64,000 nucleotides of DNA from Phenylobacterium sp. NIBR 498073 (GTDB lineage: Bacteria; Pseudomonadota; Alphaproteobacteria; Caulobacterales; Caulobacteraceae): contig NZ_CP114599.1 in NCBI RefSeq assembly GCF_027286305.1, positions 1,674,001 through 1,738,000 of the forward strand, in the 5' to 3' direction. A model generated the notes under the pieces. It was not told where the DNA came from and made no database searches. It saw nothing but the letters and a program-made list of their open reading frames with translations. Both the position numbers and the translations under genes were made by a program. This document shows, piece by piece, positions 40,260 to 49,206 of the stretch; within the stretch, counting starts at the first letter, position 1; each line of letters opens with the position of its first letter.

Positions 40260-40446
40260 CCAACACCCCAGGTATGAGTGCCTAGGGAATACACCTATTG
40301 GATTAGTTCGTGCACTAGTAAGATCACCCATATACGTTTGATCCAGGGCATGTATTTTGGACGGGTGTTTCTTGTCTCGGGGGAACGGGCGCTGCTGTTT
40401 GGGACTTCCTTAGGCTGTAACCGGCGAGGGAAGCGGGAGACGGACG

Positions 40447-42000
40447 ATGGCGTTAGTCCAGACCGACGCAAGTGCGGCGGAGACTTGGTGTGTACCAAGT
40501 CGACGTTCCGAGCAGGGCCATCCCAGGGTGGCGCTGGCGCTCGCCGAGCGCAGATCAGGTCAGATCACGATAATTTCGGCATGCCCGGCCTTCCGCGCCT
40601 TGCTGGGCTGCGAGGCCGTCGAGGGGCGGCCGCTGGACGCGCTGGCGCCGCCGCATGAGGCGGGCCGGCTGCAGGTCCTGATCGAGCGCTCCCTTCAGGG
40701 GCGGCGGCCGGGGAGGATGGACCGCTTCCTGCGCACGGACCAGCGGCCGGACGGGTCGCACATCTGGGCCTTTCCTGTCGAATGGGGCGCGGGCGGCGCC
40801 GAGCAGGTGATCCTGCAGGTTCTGCCGGTCGGGCGCTCGCATCACCTGACCAGCCACAGCGAGATGCTGTTCGATCATCTGGGGCAGATCAGCTCGGGGT
40901 TGCTCTACGTCTACGACGTGGTCGAGCGCCGGACGCGGTACATGCACCCGCAACTGGCCGAGAGCCTGGGGCTGTCGCCGACCGGCGCGGGCCTGGCCGA
41001 GGTGCAGCACCGTCTGCATCCGGATGACCAACAGGTGTTGCAGCGACACCTGGAAGAAATGTCCGGGCTCAGCGACCATGAGGTCTGCGAGGCGCAACTG
41101 CGGCTGCTCGGGGCGGAAGGCGACTGGCGGATCGTACAGTCGCGCGCGCGGGTGTTCTCGCGTACGCCGGACGGCGCGGTGCGCCGAGTGGTCGGGGTGG
41201 CGTCCGACGTCACCGCGGCGGTGGTGCAGGCCACCGCCCTGGCCCGCGCCAAGGAGGATGTCGCACGCGCCGAGCTGGACGAGCGGCGGCGGATCGGGCG
41301 CGAGCTGCATGATTCCACCGCCCAGCACCTGGTCGCCATCGGATTGTCGCTGGCCGCGCTGGAGCGGCGGGCGGTGTTCGACGAGAGCCACCAGACGATC
41401 CTGCGCGACATCCGCAACGCGATCTCGGCCGCCCATCGCGAGATCCGCACCTTCTCGTTCATGCTGCATCCGCCGCAGGCGGGGGGCCGCGATCTGGTCG
41501 AGCGGCTGCGGGTGTTCGCCGACGGTTTCGGCCGCCGCGCCTCGCTGCGGATCTCGGTAGAGGTGGCCGGCCAGCCGCGCGGCGCCACCAGCGCAATGGA
41601 AAGCACGCTGTTCCGCATCTTCCAGGAAGCGTTGATGAACGTGCACCGGCACACTTCGGCGCGCAGCGTGCGGGTGCTGCTGAACTATGTCGGGTCCGAG
41701 GTCTCGCTTTTGGTCGAGGATGACGGGGGCGCGCCGCCGAACGGGCGGACGCCGGCGGTCGACGACGAGACCGGGGTCGGGATCTCAAGCATGCGGGGGC
41801 GGCTCATCGAGTTGGGCGGGCGGCTGGACCTGGAGCCCGGGGACGATGGCCTGCGGCTGAGGGCGCGGTTGCCGCTGCAGGCGCGGCCGAGCGAGATCAA
41901 GCCGGCCCGCCGTCCGAGGCGGGTGGCCGGGGAGGAACGTTCCTTCGCGCCGCGGCGGCTGGGGCTGGACGCCGAGCGCGCGCCGCCCCGACTGGCCTGA
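40447..42000 (+). CDS. PAS-domain sensor histidine kinase, NarX-like (HisKA_3)
   Basis: The product is 517 residues, soluble with no membrane helix. Two PAS-like modules occupy about 28-125 and 140-270; the second has a typical LHPDDQQVLQRHLEEM and GVASDVTAAVVQA end. The dimerisation/H-box is RRRIGRELHDSTAQHLVAIGLSLA with His288. The HATPase core has FRIFQEALMNVHRHTSA (N-box), VEDDGG and GVGISSMRGRLIELGG. The tail of about 35 residues is Arg/Pro-rich. It should phosphorylate the divergent NarL-type regulator in response to a cytoplasmic signal. The cofactor cannot be deduced. Confidence 0.9.
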   Translation: MALVQTDASAAETWCVPSRRSEQGHPRVALALAERRSGQITIISACPAFRALLGCEAVEGRPLDALAPPHEAGRLQVLIERSLQGRRPGRMDRFLRTDQRPDGSHIWAFPVEWGAGGAEQVILQVLPVGRSHHLTSHSEMLFDHLGQISSGLLYVYDVVERRTRYMHPQLAESLGLSPTGAGLAEVQHRLHPDDQQVLQRHLEEMSGLSDHEVCEAQLRLLGAEGDWRIVQSRARVFSRTPDGAVRRVVGVASDVTAAVVQATALARAKEDVARAELDERRRIGRELHDSTAQHLVAIGLSLAALERRAVFDESHQTILRDIRNAISAAHREIRTFSFMLHPPQAGGRDLVERLRVFADGFGRRASLRISVEVAGQPRGATSAMESTLFRIFQEALMNVHRHTSARSVRVLLNYVGSEVSLLVEDDGGAPPNGRTPAVDDETGVGISSMRGRLIELGGRLDLEPGDDGLRLRARLPLQARPSEIKPARRPRRVAGEERSFAPRRLGLDAERAPPRLA

Positions 42001-42005
42001 TCAAC

Positions 42006-42668
42006 CTAGCGGGCGGTCAGCACCACCCCGAGCAGGACTGCGGCCCAGTGAACACCGGCGCCGGCGACGACGTGCCCGTGCCAGATGGCCCGGGCATATC
42101 GCAGCTGCTTGTTCAGGTAGAAGGCCACGCCGCTCGAATAGAGCAGCCCCCCGATCGCCAGCAGCAGCACCGTCAGGCTGGTGGCGTTGGCCAGCAGCGG
42201 CTTGAGCGCGACCAGCACGATCCAGCCCAGCAGCAGGTAGGCCGCGACCCAGACGCGGCGCCCGACGCCGGGCAGCAGCACCTTGCCCAGGGCGCCGAAG
42301 GCGGCGACCGACCACACCGCCGCGGTCATTCCCCAAGCCCAGGCGCCGGTCAGGGTCTGGGTCGTGAACGGGGTGTAGGAGCCGGCGATCATCAGGAAGA
42401 TCCCGGCATGGTCGAGCCGGCGCAGGGTGGGCCGGAACCGGGGCTTGGCGAAATTGTAGGCGGTCGAGAAGCCGAGCATGGCCAGCAGGCCGAGCGCGTA
42501 GATGCCGACGGCGAACGCCATGCTGAGCGACTGGGCCCTGACCGCCAAGGCGAGCAGCACGATCCCGCCGACCAGGGCGAGGGTCAGGCCGACGACATGC
42601 ACCACCAGGTCGGCGCACTTGGCGCTGGCGGTCGGGTAGTGGCGGGGTGGAACCGTGGGCGGGCTCAT
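42006..42668 (-). CDS. hemolysin III / TrhA (PAQR-like) membrane protein
   Basis: The product is 220 residues from ATG 42668, with seven predicted helices. Family marks are ADLVVHVVGLTLALVGGIVLL, RRLDHAGIFLMIAGSYTPFT (DHAxIFxxIAGxYTP) and AIWHGHVVAGAGVHWAAVL with the conserved histidines. Bacterial members are linked to membrane fluidity and hydrolase-like activity; hemolysis is a historic name. It is convergent with the sensor kinase gene, five bases between stops. Confidence 0.9.
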   Translation of the reverse strand: MSPPTVPPRHYPTASAKCADLVVHVVGLTLALVGGIVLLALAVRAQSLSMAFAVGIYALGLLAMLGFSTAYNFAKPRFRPTLRRLDHAGIFLMIAGSYTPFTTQTLTGAWAWGMTAAVWSVAAFGALGKVLLPGVGRRVWVAAYLLLGWIVLVALKPLLANATSLTVLLLAIGGLLYSSGVAFYLNKQLRYARAIWHGHVVAGAGVHWAAVLLGVVLTAR

Positions 42669-42839
42669 TGGGGAGGCTCCTGATCCTGGCGTCGGCCCGA
42701 CGATAACAGGTTCGCAAAGCCGCGCGAGGGGGCGCAGCGCCGCGCAATAGACGAAAGAGCTTATTTGATCTGCATTTATGTGCTTACGATCATTGAAGTA
42801 ATCGAAGGGTGATGCTTCCGGCCGCAATAGTGCAAGGAT

Positions 42840-44732
42840 GTGTTCATGCCCGTCGGGCGCCAGGATGTCGGGCAGACGCGTGCGTCGCGCGGGCGCCTGA
42901 TCGGTCATGAAGGCGCGGCCTATCTGGCGGCCTTCCTGCTGGTGCTGGTCGTCGCTGCAGCGATCGACCTGGTCCTGATCAACGATTTTCACCTGGAGCG
43001 GTTCAGCGCCGTGCTGCTCGCCGGGGTGCTGGTGGTCGCCGCCGCCCTGGGCCTCGGCTATGGGCTGGCCGCCGGCGGGGCGGCGCTGGCGGCGCTGCAC
43101 CTGCTGGCCCAGACCCCGCTGCCGCAGGGGTGGCTGTCACAGGACGGGCTGCTGTTCGCGCTGCTGGGCGCGGCGGTGGTCGCCGCCGGGCTCTATGCCG
43201 ACGTGGCGCGCCGCCGGGAAAGCGCGGCCCGGGCCCTGGTCGCGGCGGGCGGGCGGTTGTCGGCCCACGTTTCGGACTCCGCGCTCGGCCAGTTCATGCG
43301 CAGCGTCGGCGGCGAACGGCTGTCGGGCGTCGAGATGTTGGAGAACACCGCGCGCACCGGGGTCTGCGTGCTGATCATCGGCGCCGGCTGGGCGCTGGCG
43401 CGGGTGGTCGGCGACGCGCTGGGCCCGGGGGGCACGCAGTTGATCCTGACTGGCGCCGTGCTGCTGGCGGGGGCGGCGCTGGGCGCCAGCCTGGGGCTGG
43501 CGGGCGGCGTGCTGATCGTCCTGACGGCGCTGGCGTTCCCGCCCGCCCAGCCGGGACAGTTCGGCGGTTCGCCGCCGGTGGTGGCCTTCGAGCTGCTGAT
43601 GTACGCGGTGTTCGGCTGGGGCGCAGGTCACCTGGCCGACCGGCTGCAACGCGAGCGGCGGGCCATGGACGGCCTGACCGCCGCGAGCCGTGAGTTCGCG
43701 GCCGGGGCCGACGAGGCCAGCGTACGGCAGATCCTGCTGGAGAGCCTGGTCAAGGTCACCGGCGGCGGCGCGGTGGAACTGGTCGACGAGGCCGGCGGGG
43801 CGGTGCTGAGCACGCCCGACGCCGGCCGCCGCGCCCCATCGGCGGCCACCGGCCGCTGGCGCGAGCGGGCCCTGGCCTCGGACGGGCGCGTGGTGGGCGC
43901 GGCCCGCTGGCTGCCGGGGACGCGCCATGGCGGCAAGGGCCAGGACGACGAGGTCGCCGCCGCGGTGGTCGATCTCGGGGCCTCGGCGATCGTGCGGGCG
44001 CGGCTGGGCGTCGAGAAGGCCGACATGGAGTTCCGGGCCCGCACCGAGCAATTGCGCACCATTCTGCTCGACGCCGTTTCGCACCATTTCCGTTCGCCGC
44101 TGGCCGGCATCCTCGGCTCGGCCACCAGCATCCTGAACCTGCCCGAGCAGCACGACCGCGAGGCGCGGCGCGAGTTGCTGCTGATCATCAAGGAGCAGGC
44201 CAACCGGCTGAACCGCTACGTCGAGAACTTCCTCAGCGTGGCGCGGCTGGAGTCCGGCGCGATCGACGTCAATCCGACCGAGGTGGTGCTGGAACCGCTG
44301 CTCTACGACGTCTGGGAGACGTTCGGCGAGGCGGGCGGGGCGCGCCGGTTCCTGCATGTCGAGGTCGGCGAGGCCAGCGTGATCGCCGATCGCAGCCTGC
44401 TGACCCAGGCGGCCGGCAACATCCTGGAGAACGCCATCAAGTTCAGCGCCGAGGGCTCGATGGTCGCGGTGCGGGCGCGGCGGGCCGGCGAGACGGTCGT
44501 GATCGAGTTCACCGACCAGGGCTGCGGCGTCGCCCCGGCCACGGTCGAGCGGATCTTCGACCGGTTCTTCCGCGGCCAGTCGACCCCGGCCCCTGGCCTG
44601 GGGCTGGGGCTCTACATCACGCGGAGCCTGATCGAGATCCTGGGCGGTTCGGTCTGGGCGCAGAACCGGACGGACGGGGAGGGCGGGCTGGTGATCAGCG
44701 TCAGTCTGCCAGCGACGGCGGGGAGGGATTGA
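42840..44732 (+). CDS. KdpD-like membrane sensor histidine kinase (DUF4118 + HisKA + HATPase)
   Basis: The product is 630 residues. Start GTG 42840 is uncertain; ATG 42846 is in frame. Four or more helices in two sets (LIGHEGAAYLAAFLLVLVVAAAIDLVLI and further ones to about 260) resemble DUF4118. A GAF-like region (LLESLVKVTGGGAVELVDE) follows. The H-box is ILLDAVSHHFRSPLAGILGSATSI with His415. The ATPase core is NILENAIKFSAEGS, FTDQGCGV and GLGLGLYITRSLIEILGG. The cytoplasmic N-terminal KdpD and USP domains of true KdpD are missing. It is followed after one base by its response regulator. No kdpFABC genes are nearby. Confidence 0.88.
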   Translation: MFMPVGRQDVGQTRASRGRLIGHEGAAYLAAFLLVLVVAAAIDLVLINDFHLERFSAVLLAGVLVVAAALGLGYGLAAGGAALAALHLLAQTPLPQGWLSQDGLLFALLGAAVVAAGLYADVARRRESAARALVAAGGRLSAHVSDSALGQFMRSVGGERLSGVEMLENTARTGVCVLIIGAGWALARVVGDALGPGGTQLILTGAVLLAGAALGASLGLAGGVLIVLTALAFPPAQPGQFGGSPPVVAFELLMYAVFGWGAGHLADRLQRERRAMDGLTAASREFAAGADEASVRQILLESLVKVTGGGAVELVDEAGGAVLSTPDAGRRAPSAATGRWRERALASDGRVVGAARWLPGTRHGGKGQDDEVAAAVVDLGASAIVRARLGVEKADMEFRARTEQLRTILLDAVSHHFRSPLAGILGSATSILNLPEQHDREARRELLLIIKEQANRLNRYVENFLSVARLESGAIDVNPTEVVLEPLLYDVWETFGEAGGARRFLHVEVGEASVIADRSLLTQAAGNILENAIKFSAEGSMVAVRARRAGETVVIEFTDQGCGVAPATVERIFDRFFRGQSTPAPGLGLGLYITRSLIEILGGSVWAQNRTDGEGGLVISVSLPATAGRD

Positions 44733-44733
44733 T

Positions 44734-45417
44734 ATGGGCGCAGCGAGCATCCTGATCGTCGAGGACGAGGAACAGCTGCAGCGGATGCTCCGCTCGGCGC
44801 TGACCCAGGCCGGCTACATGGTGGTGACCGCCAAGTCGGGACTGGAGGCGCTGGAGCAGCTGGTGCGGCACGAGTTCGGGGTCGTGCTGCTGGATCTTGG
44901 CCTGCCGGACATGGACGGCAAGGAGGTGATCGCCCAGGCGCGCTCGATCTCGCGCGCGCCGATGCTGGTGGTGTCGGCCCGCGGATCCGAGCGCGAGAAG
45001 ATCGCGGCCCTGGACCTGGGCGCCAACGACTATGTCGCCAAGCCGTTCGACATGGGCGAGCTGATGGCCCGCATCCGCGTGGCGTTGCGCATCCCGCAGT
45101 CGGCGGCGAGCGCGGGCAGGCCCGCGGCCCGCGGCCTGCACGTGGACGTCGCGGTGCGCCGCGCGACGGTGGACGGCGCCTCGGTGCGGCTGTCGCGCAA
45201 GGAGACCGAGTTGCTGGCGCTGCTGATGGAGGCGCGCGGCGAGGTGGTGACCCACGAGGCCATCATCGAGGCGATCTGGGGCCGCGGGACCGACGCCGAC
45301 TACATGAACGTGCGGGTGCTGGCCTGGCAGGTGCGGCGCAAGATCGAGCCGGACGGGTCCGCGCCGCGGTTCCTGATCGCCGAGGCCGGGCTCGGCTATC
45401 GGTTGAGCTTGGATTGA
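44734..45417 (+). CDS. OmpR/KdpE-like response regulator
   Basis: The product is 227 residues. The receiver has ILIVEDEEQLQRML, phospho-acceptor Asp54 (VVLLDLGLPDMDG) and Lys in YVAKPFD. The winged-helix DNA-binding domain has VRLSRKETELLALLMEARGEVVTHEAIIEAIWG and NVRVLAWQVRRKIEPD…FLIAEAGLGYRL. This is the KdpE-type branch of OmpR regulators. It is co-transcribed with the sensor upstream. Targets are unknown; the Tad locus begins 200 bases further on, separated by an AT-rich promoter-like region. Confidence 0.92.
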   Translation: MGAASILIVEDEEQLQRMLRSALTQAGYMVVTAKSGLEALEQLVRHEFGVVLLDLGLPDMDGKEVIAQARSISRAPMLVVSARGSEREKIAALDLGANDYVAKPFDMGELMARIRVALRIPQSAASAGRPAARGLHVDVAVRRATVDGASVRLSRKETELLALLMEARGEVVTHEAIIEAIWGRGTDADYMNVRVLAWQVRRKIEPDGSAPRFLIAEAGLGYRLSLD

Positions 45418-45621
45418 GGAATTCGAGCGATCGGCGTAAGTAACCGATGCCATGTGTTGGGTGTTAAGATTTCTGTTAAGGAAAATTCGTGCGCGAATTG
45501 TTTGAAGTTACCCGACGAATTCCCGCATTTGGTGTATGACTATTGAACTAATTTTGGAGTTGGTTCTCTAATAGAGGCGGCGCCGTGCTCGGAGCGCCGG
45601 CCAGCAGGTGGGCTGTCTGTC

Positions 45622-47007
45622 ATGGACGTAGTCTGCAAACCATCACATCGCGTGCGGCGGGGGCTGTTGTCGCGGCTGCGCGGCTTCGGCGCGGAGCGGC
45701 GCGGCAGCGTCAGCCCGATGCTGACCCTGATGATCATTCCGCTGGTCGGGATGCTGGGCATGGCCACCGAGGCGTCCAGCTGGTTCTTCGCCCAGCGCTC
45801 GATGCAGGCCGCGGCCGACGCCGCCGTCATGGCCGCAGCGACCAACGGCTGCGACGCGACTCAGGCGAGCTGCGTCACCGCCAAGACCCCCTTTTACGAC
45901 GCCGAGGCCCGGTCGGTGGCGAGCCGGTTCGGGTACGTCAATGGGACGGCCGACACGACGGTGAGCGCGATCAACACCGCCACCTGTCCGGCTCCGCTGA
46001 CCGGCTCGAACTGCTACCAGGTCACGATCACCCGGCTGATGCCGATCAACCTGACCCGCATCGTCGGCTTCCAGGGCGATGCGGCGACCGATGCGGGGCG
46101 CGCGCAGACCGTTATGGCGTCGGCCACCGCCTCACCGAAGCTCAAGGGAACCTATTGTCTTCTGGCGCTGGCGTCTGGGGGCGCCGGCGTCGAGGGTATT
46201 CGCTGTAACGGCTGCAACGCCGCCAACCTGGCGGGGTGCCGCGTGGGAACCAATGGGTCTGCGCGTTGCAATGGCGGCAATCTGAAAGCCGACGGTTCCG
46301 ACGCCGTCGGCAACCGCAGCGACTGCGCGGCGGGCGGTACGGGGACGACTGGGGTGGCGCCGATCGCTGACCCCTACAAAACTCTGGCGGCGAATATTCC
46401 GGCCGATCCGTGCAACAACAAGTACTCAAACACGACGACTGCTGTGACGACACTGACTGTCGATGGGGCGACACCGAAGACCTATTGCGGCGGCGTGACG
46501 TTCAGCAATGGCGTCACGGTTTCGACCCCGACGGGCAGCGGCGTCATCGTGGTCAGGAAGGGCAGTCTCGTCGTGCCGGCCGGTAAGACGCTGAAGACCG
46601 CCGCCGGCTCACACCTGACGATCATTTTCACCGGACCTCATGCCAGCGGTGACACCCATATCCTGAATGTGGACACGGCGGACTTCGCGGCGCCGACCTC
46701 CGGTGATTGGTCGGGGGTTGCAGTCTACCAGGACCCGATTTTGACCTCGGGCGTTGATTGGACGGTGGCGGGCAATCGTCCGACCTGGAACATCACCGGC
46801 CTCGTCTACATGCCGAATGCGGCATTGCAGATTGGCGGCATCGTGAACAAGGCCAGCAACGGCCATAACTGCTTCGCCTTGGTGGTCGACACATTCCGCT
46901 CCAATGGCACGACGACCTTTTTCGAGACGCAGACCGAGTGCCCGCAGGCGGGCCTGAAGCCGCCGACCGCGGACGTATATGTAACGAGAACGGCGCTGGT
47001 CCAATGA
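45622..47007 (+). CDS. tadG: TadG-like Flp pilus assembly protein
   Basis: The product is 461 residues. A basic start (RRGLLSRLRGFGAERRGSVSPM) and one helix (LTLMIIPLVGMLGMATEASSWFF) lead into the TadG/TadE-type QRSMQAAADAAVMAAA segment. The long extracellular part has many Cys residues (CNGCNAANLAGC and others) and a beta-rich C-terminus. TadG proteins anchor or shape the Flp pilus at the envelope. The stop overlaps the next start (ATGA). The 200 bases before it are AT-rich with two TTAA boxes (45464 and 45476). Confidence 0.82.
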   Translation: MDVVCKPSHRVRRGLLSRLRGFGAERRGSVSPMLTLMIIPLVGMLGMATEASSWFFAQRSMQAAADAAVMAAATNGCDATQASCVTAKTPFYDAEARSVASRFGYVNGTADTTVSAINTATCPAPLTGSNCYQVTITRLMPINLTRIVGFQGDAATDAGRAQTVMASATASPKLKGTYCLLALASGGAGVEGIRCNGCNAANLAGCRVGTNGSARCNGGNLKADGSDAVGNRSDCAAGGTGTTGVAPIADPYKTLAANIPADPCNNKYSNTTTAVTTLTVDGATPKTYCGGVTFSNGVTVSTPTGSGVIVVRKGSLVVPAGKTLKTAAGSHLTIIFTGPHASGDTHILNVDTADFAAPTSGDWSGVAVYQDPILTSGVDWTVAGNRPTWNITGLVYMPNAALQIGGIVNKASNGHNCFALVVDTFRSNGTTTFFETQTECPQAGLKPPTADVYVTRTALVQ

Positions 47008-47561
47008 GCGCGCGCCGGACGAGGCGGTTCTGGCGGGACGACAGCGGGGCGGCGGCGGCCGAGTTCGTGCTTTGGCTGTCGCTGCTGACCTTGCCGTTGA
47101 TCAACGCCGTCGACCTGGGCGTCTACGTCTTCAAGAAGATGCAGGTCGAGACGGCCGCGCAGGCGGGAACCCATGCGGTCTGGCGCTCGTGCGATACGAG
47201 CGCGAAACTGCCAGCGGTGAGCAACTGCACGGGGCTGGCCGCGACCATCCAGGCGGCGGTGCAGTCGACCAGCCTGGGCGCGACGGTCACCGTGGCGAGC
47301 GGCAGTCCGGTCGAGGGCTATTACTGCCTCAACAGCTCCGGTGCGCTGACCCTGGTCGGGACCGCCGGCACGCTGGGGTCGGCGCCGACCCGGCCCAGCC
47401 CGTTCACCTGCGCCGGCCAGTTCAGCGGGTCGACTACGGCGCCGGGCGACTATGTGCAGGTGACGGTGAGCTATCCCTATGAGCCGATCTTCAGCCAGGC
47501 CTCGGTGGCCAGCCTGCTGACCACGCCGATCACCAAGACCGCCTGGATGAGGCTGAACTGA
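47004..47561 (+). CDS. TadE-like pseudopilin
   Basis: The product is 185 residues. The N-terminus RRFWRDDSGAAAAEFVLWLSLLTLPLINAVDLGVYVFKKMQVETAAQAGTHA is a prepilin-type signal. A Gly precedes the AAAAEF cleavage site, with Glu at +5, followed by a hydrophobic helix. The extracellular part holds four Cys residues. TadE-type minor pilins are processed by the CpaA/TadV peptidase. It is coupled with tadG upstream, and the second TadE-like gene begins one base after its stop. Confidence 0.87.
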   Translation: MSARRTRRFWRDDSGAAAAEFVLWLSLLTLPLINAVDLGVYVFKKMQVETAAQAGTHAVWRSCDTSAKLPAVSNCTGLAATIQAAVQSTSLGATVTVASGSPVEGYYCLNSSGALTLVGTAGTLGSAPTRPSPFTCAGQFSGSTTAPGDYVQVTVSYPYEPIFSQASVASLLTTPITKTAWMRLN

Positions 47562-47562
47562 G

Positions 47563-47949
47563 ATGGGCGGGATGCGGGCGCTGCTGGCCAGACTGCGGCG
47601 CGAGGAGAAGGGCGCGACGGCGGTCGAGTTCGTGCTGATCCTGATCCCCATTGTCATGCTGACCCTGGGGGCGATCAATCTGAGCCTGATGGTCTATACG
47701 GTCGCGACCCTGAACTATGCGGCCGAGGACGCCGCGCGTTGCCTGAGCGTGAAGAAGACGACCTGCACCGTGGCGAGCGTGAACGCCTATGGCCGGGGCC
47801 GCTATACGGGGCCTGGCGCGGCGAGCTTCGTTGCGTCCAGCGCGACCTGCGGCAATCGGGTGGTGGGCACGGTCGACTACGTGTTCACGACAGGGCTGAC
47901 CTCGACGACCATCCCGCTGTCGTCCCAGGCCTGCTATCCGCTGACCTGA
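47563..47949 (+). CDS. TadE-like pseudopilin, short
   Basis: The product is 128 residues. LRREEKGATAVEFVLILIPIVMLTLGAINLSLMVYTVATLNYAAEDAARC is a classical TadE N-terminus (G|ATAVEF, Glu at +5). A short Cys-containing extracellular domain follows. It is the last gene of the tadG-tadE-tadE run and faces a small leftward gene across 8 bases. Confidence 0.87.
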   Translation: MGGMRALLARLRREEKGATAVEFVLILIPIVMLTLGAINLSLMVYTVATLNYAAEDAARCLSVKKTTCTVASVNAYGRGRYTGPGAASFVASSATCGNRVVGTVDYVFTTGLTSTTIPLSSQACYPLT

Positions 47950-47957
47950 CTGGGCGC

Positions 47958-48146
47958 TCAGACCAGGGTCAGGCCGATCTTGGCGGTGATGCTGGGCAGC
48001 AGCAGCGTGTAGAGGGTCAGCGCGATCCCGTAGAGCGACCCCAGCACCGGCCGGCCTTCGCGAAAATTGATCACCACGCCTGCCAGCATCGGGCCGCTGA
48101 TCGGGCCGATGATGAAGTAGGGCGCCAGTCGCTTGAAACGGGACAC
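47958..48146 (-). CDS. small two-helix membrane protein
   Basis: The product is 62 residues from GTG 48146, which has an excellent ribosome site (GGAGGG, about 6 bases upstream). The sequence VSRFKRLAPYFIIGPISGPMLAGVVINFREGRPVLGSLYGIALTLYTLLLPSITAKIGL has two probable membrane helices separated by a charged turn. No family is recognised. It sits on the opposite strand inside the tad locus, before the ABC transporter genes. Confidence 0.65.
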   Translation of the reverse strand: MSRFKRLAPYFIIGPISGPMLAGVVINFREGRPVLGSLYGIALTLYTLLLPSITAKIGLTLV

Positions 48147-48243
48147 CTTCGACCCTCCAAGGACATTGCAGTCTTGGCGCGAGGATGGCCGCAAAAAACG
48201 TCGTTAGCAAAAGATTAATCGCGGTGGTGCGAGCCTGCCGGCC

Positions 48244-49206
48244 ATGCAGACTGGGGCCGCTCCGGACGCCTTGCGCGTCGATGCGCTCGCCAAGCGTTTT
48301 GCTGGCGGGGGCGGGGTCGTCGACGTCTCCATGCGGTTGGCGGCGGGCGCTGTCACCGGCTTCATCGGCGTCAACGGCGCCGGCAAGAGCACCACGCTTC
48401 GCTGCATTCTCGGCCTGCTGAGCCCCGACGCCGGGCGGATCGAGATGTTCGGCGCGCCGGCCGACCGCCACGCGCGGCGGCGGGTCGGATTCCTGCCGGA
48501 GGAGCGCGGTCTGTTCCCACGCGAGCGGGCGCGCGACGTCATCGCCTTTCACGCGCGGCTCAAGGGGCTGGACAAGCGGGCGGCCTTCTACGCCGCCGAC
48601 CGGTTGCTGGAGCGCATCGGCCTGGCCGAGCGCCGTCGTGCGCGGGTGGGCGAGCTGTCGAAGGGCAACGCCCAGCGGGTGCAACTGCTCTGCGCGCTGG
48701 CGCACGGACCGGACCTGCTGATCCTCGACGAGCCGTTTTCCGGCCTGGACCCGATCGCCCAGGGCGAAGTGCATTCGCTGTTCTCGGAATTCCGCGCCGG
48801 CGGCGGGGCGATCCTGTTTTCCACCCACGCGATGGCCGCGGCCGAAAGCCTGTGCGACCAGGTGGTGATCCTGGCGGGCGGGCGCACGGTGTTCGAGGGC
48901 GCGGTGGCCGAGGCGGCCGCAGCCTCGCCGTACGGCGCGGTGGTGGTGACCTCCGACGACATCGGGCTGGCGCGGGCGGTCGCGGCGGTAGGCGGGGCGA
49001 TGGCGCCGATGGCCTCGCGGATGGGCGAGGCGGCGCGCTGGCGTGTGACCCTGCCGCCGGAGGTGACGCATCCGGCGCTGATGCGGGCGCTGGCCGATCT
49101 TTCCGTGCCGATCTTCGCCTTCGAGCCGATCAAGTCAGACCTTGAGGGCGCGTTCTGGCGGCTGGCGGCCGAGGCGCCGCCCGTCGAGGAACGGCGGGTC
49201 GCATGA
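48244..49206 (+). CDS. ABC transporter ATP-binding protein, NatA-like
   Basis: The product is 320 residues. Walker A is GVNGAGKST, the Q-loop-region block is VGFLPEERGLFP, the signature is LSKGNAQRVQLL, Walker B is LLILDEPFSGLDP and the switch His is in FSTHAM. A C-terminal extension of about 100 residues (VVVTSDDIGLARAVAAVGG…) is typical of NatA-type exporters. The start of the permease gene overlaps its stop (ATGA). The pair lies between the tadE genes and pilA. Its exported substrate is unknown. Confidence 0.9.
   Translation: MQTGAAPDALRVDALAKRFAGGGGVVDVSMRLAAGAVTGFIGVNGAGKSTTLRCILGLLSPDAGRIEMFGAPADRHARRRVGFLPEERGLFPRERARDVIAFHARLKGLDKRAAFYAADRLLERIGLAERRRARVGELSKGNAQRVQLLCALAHGPDLLILDEPFSGLDPIAQGEVHSLFSEFRAGGGAILFSTHAMAAAESLCDQVVILAGGRTVFEGAVAEAAAASPYGAVVVTSDDIGLARAVAAVGGAMAPMASRMGEAARWRVTLPPEVTHPALMRALADLSVPIFAFEPIKSDLEGAFWRLAAEAPPVEERRVA

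Noticed and set aside
45464..45479. TTAA-N8-TTAA before the tadG gene as a CtrA site
   Set aside because: The spacing is 8, not 7, so it does not fit the consensus. Position is suggestive but support is too weak for a feature.
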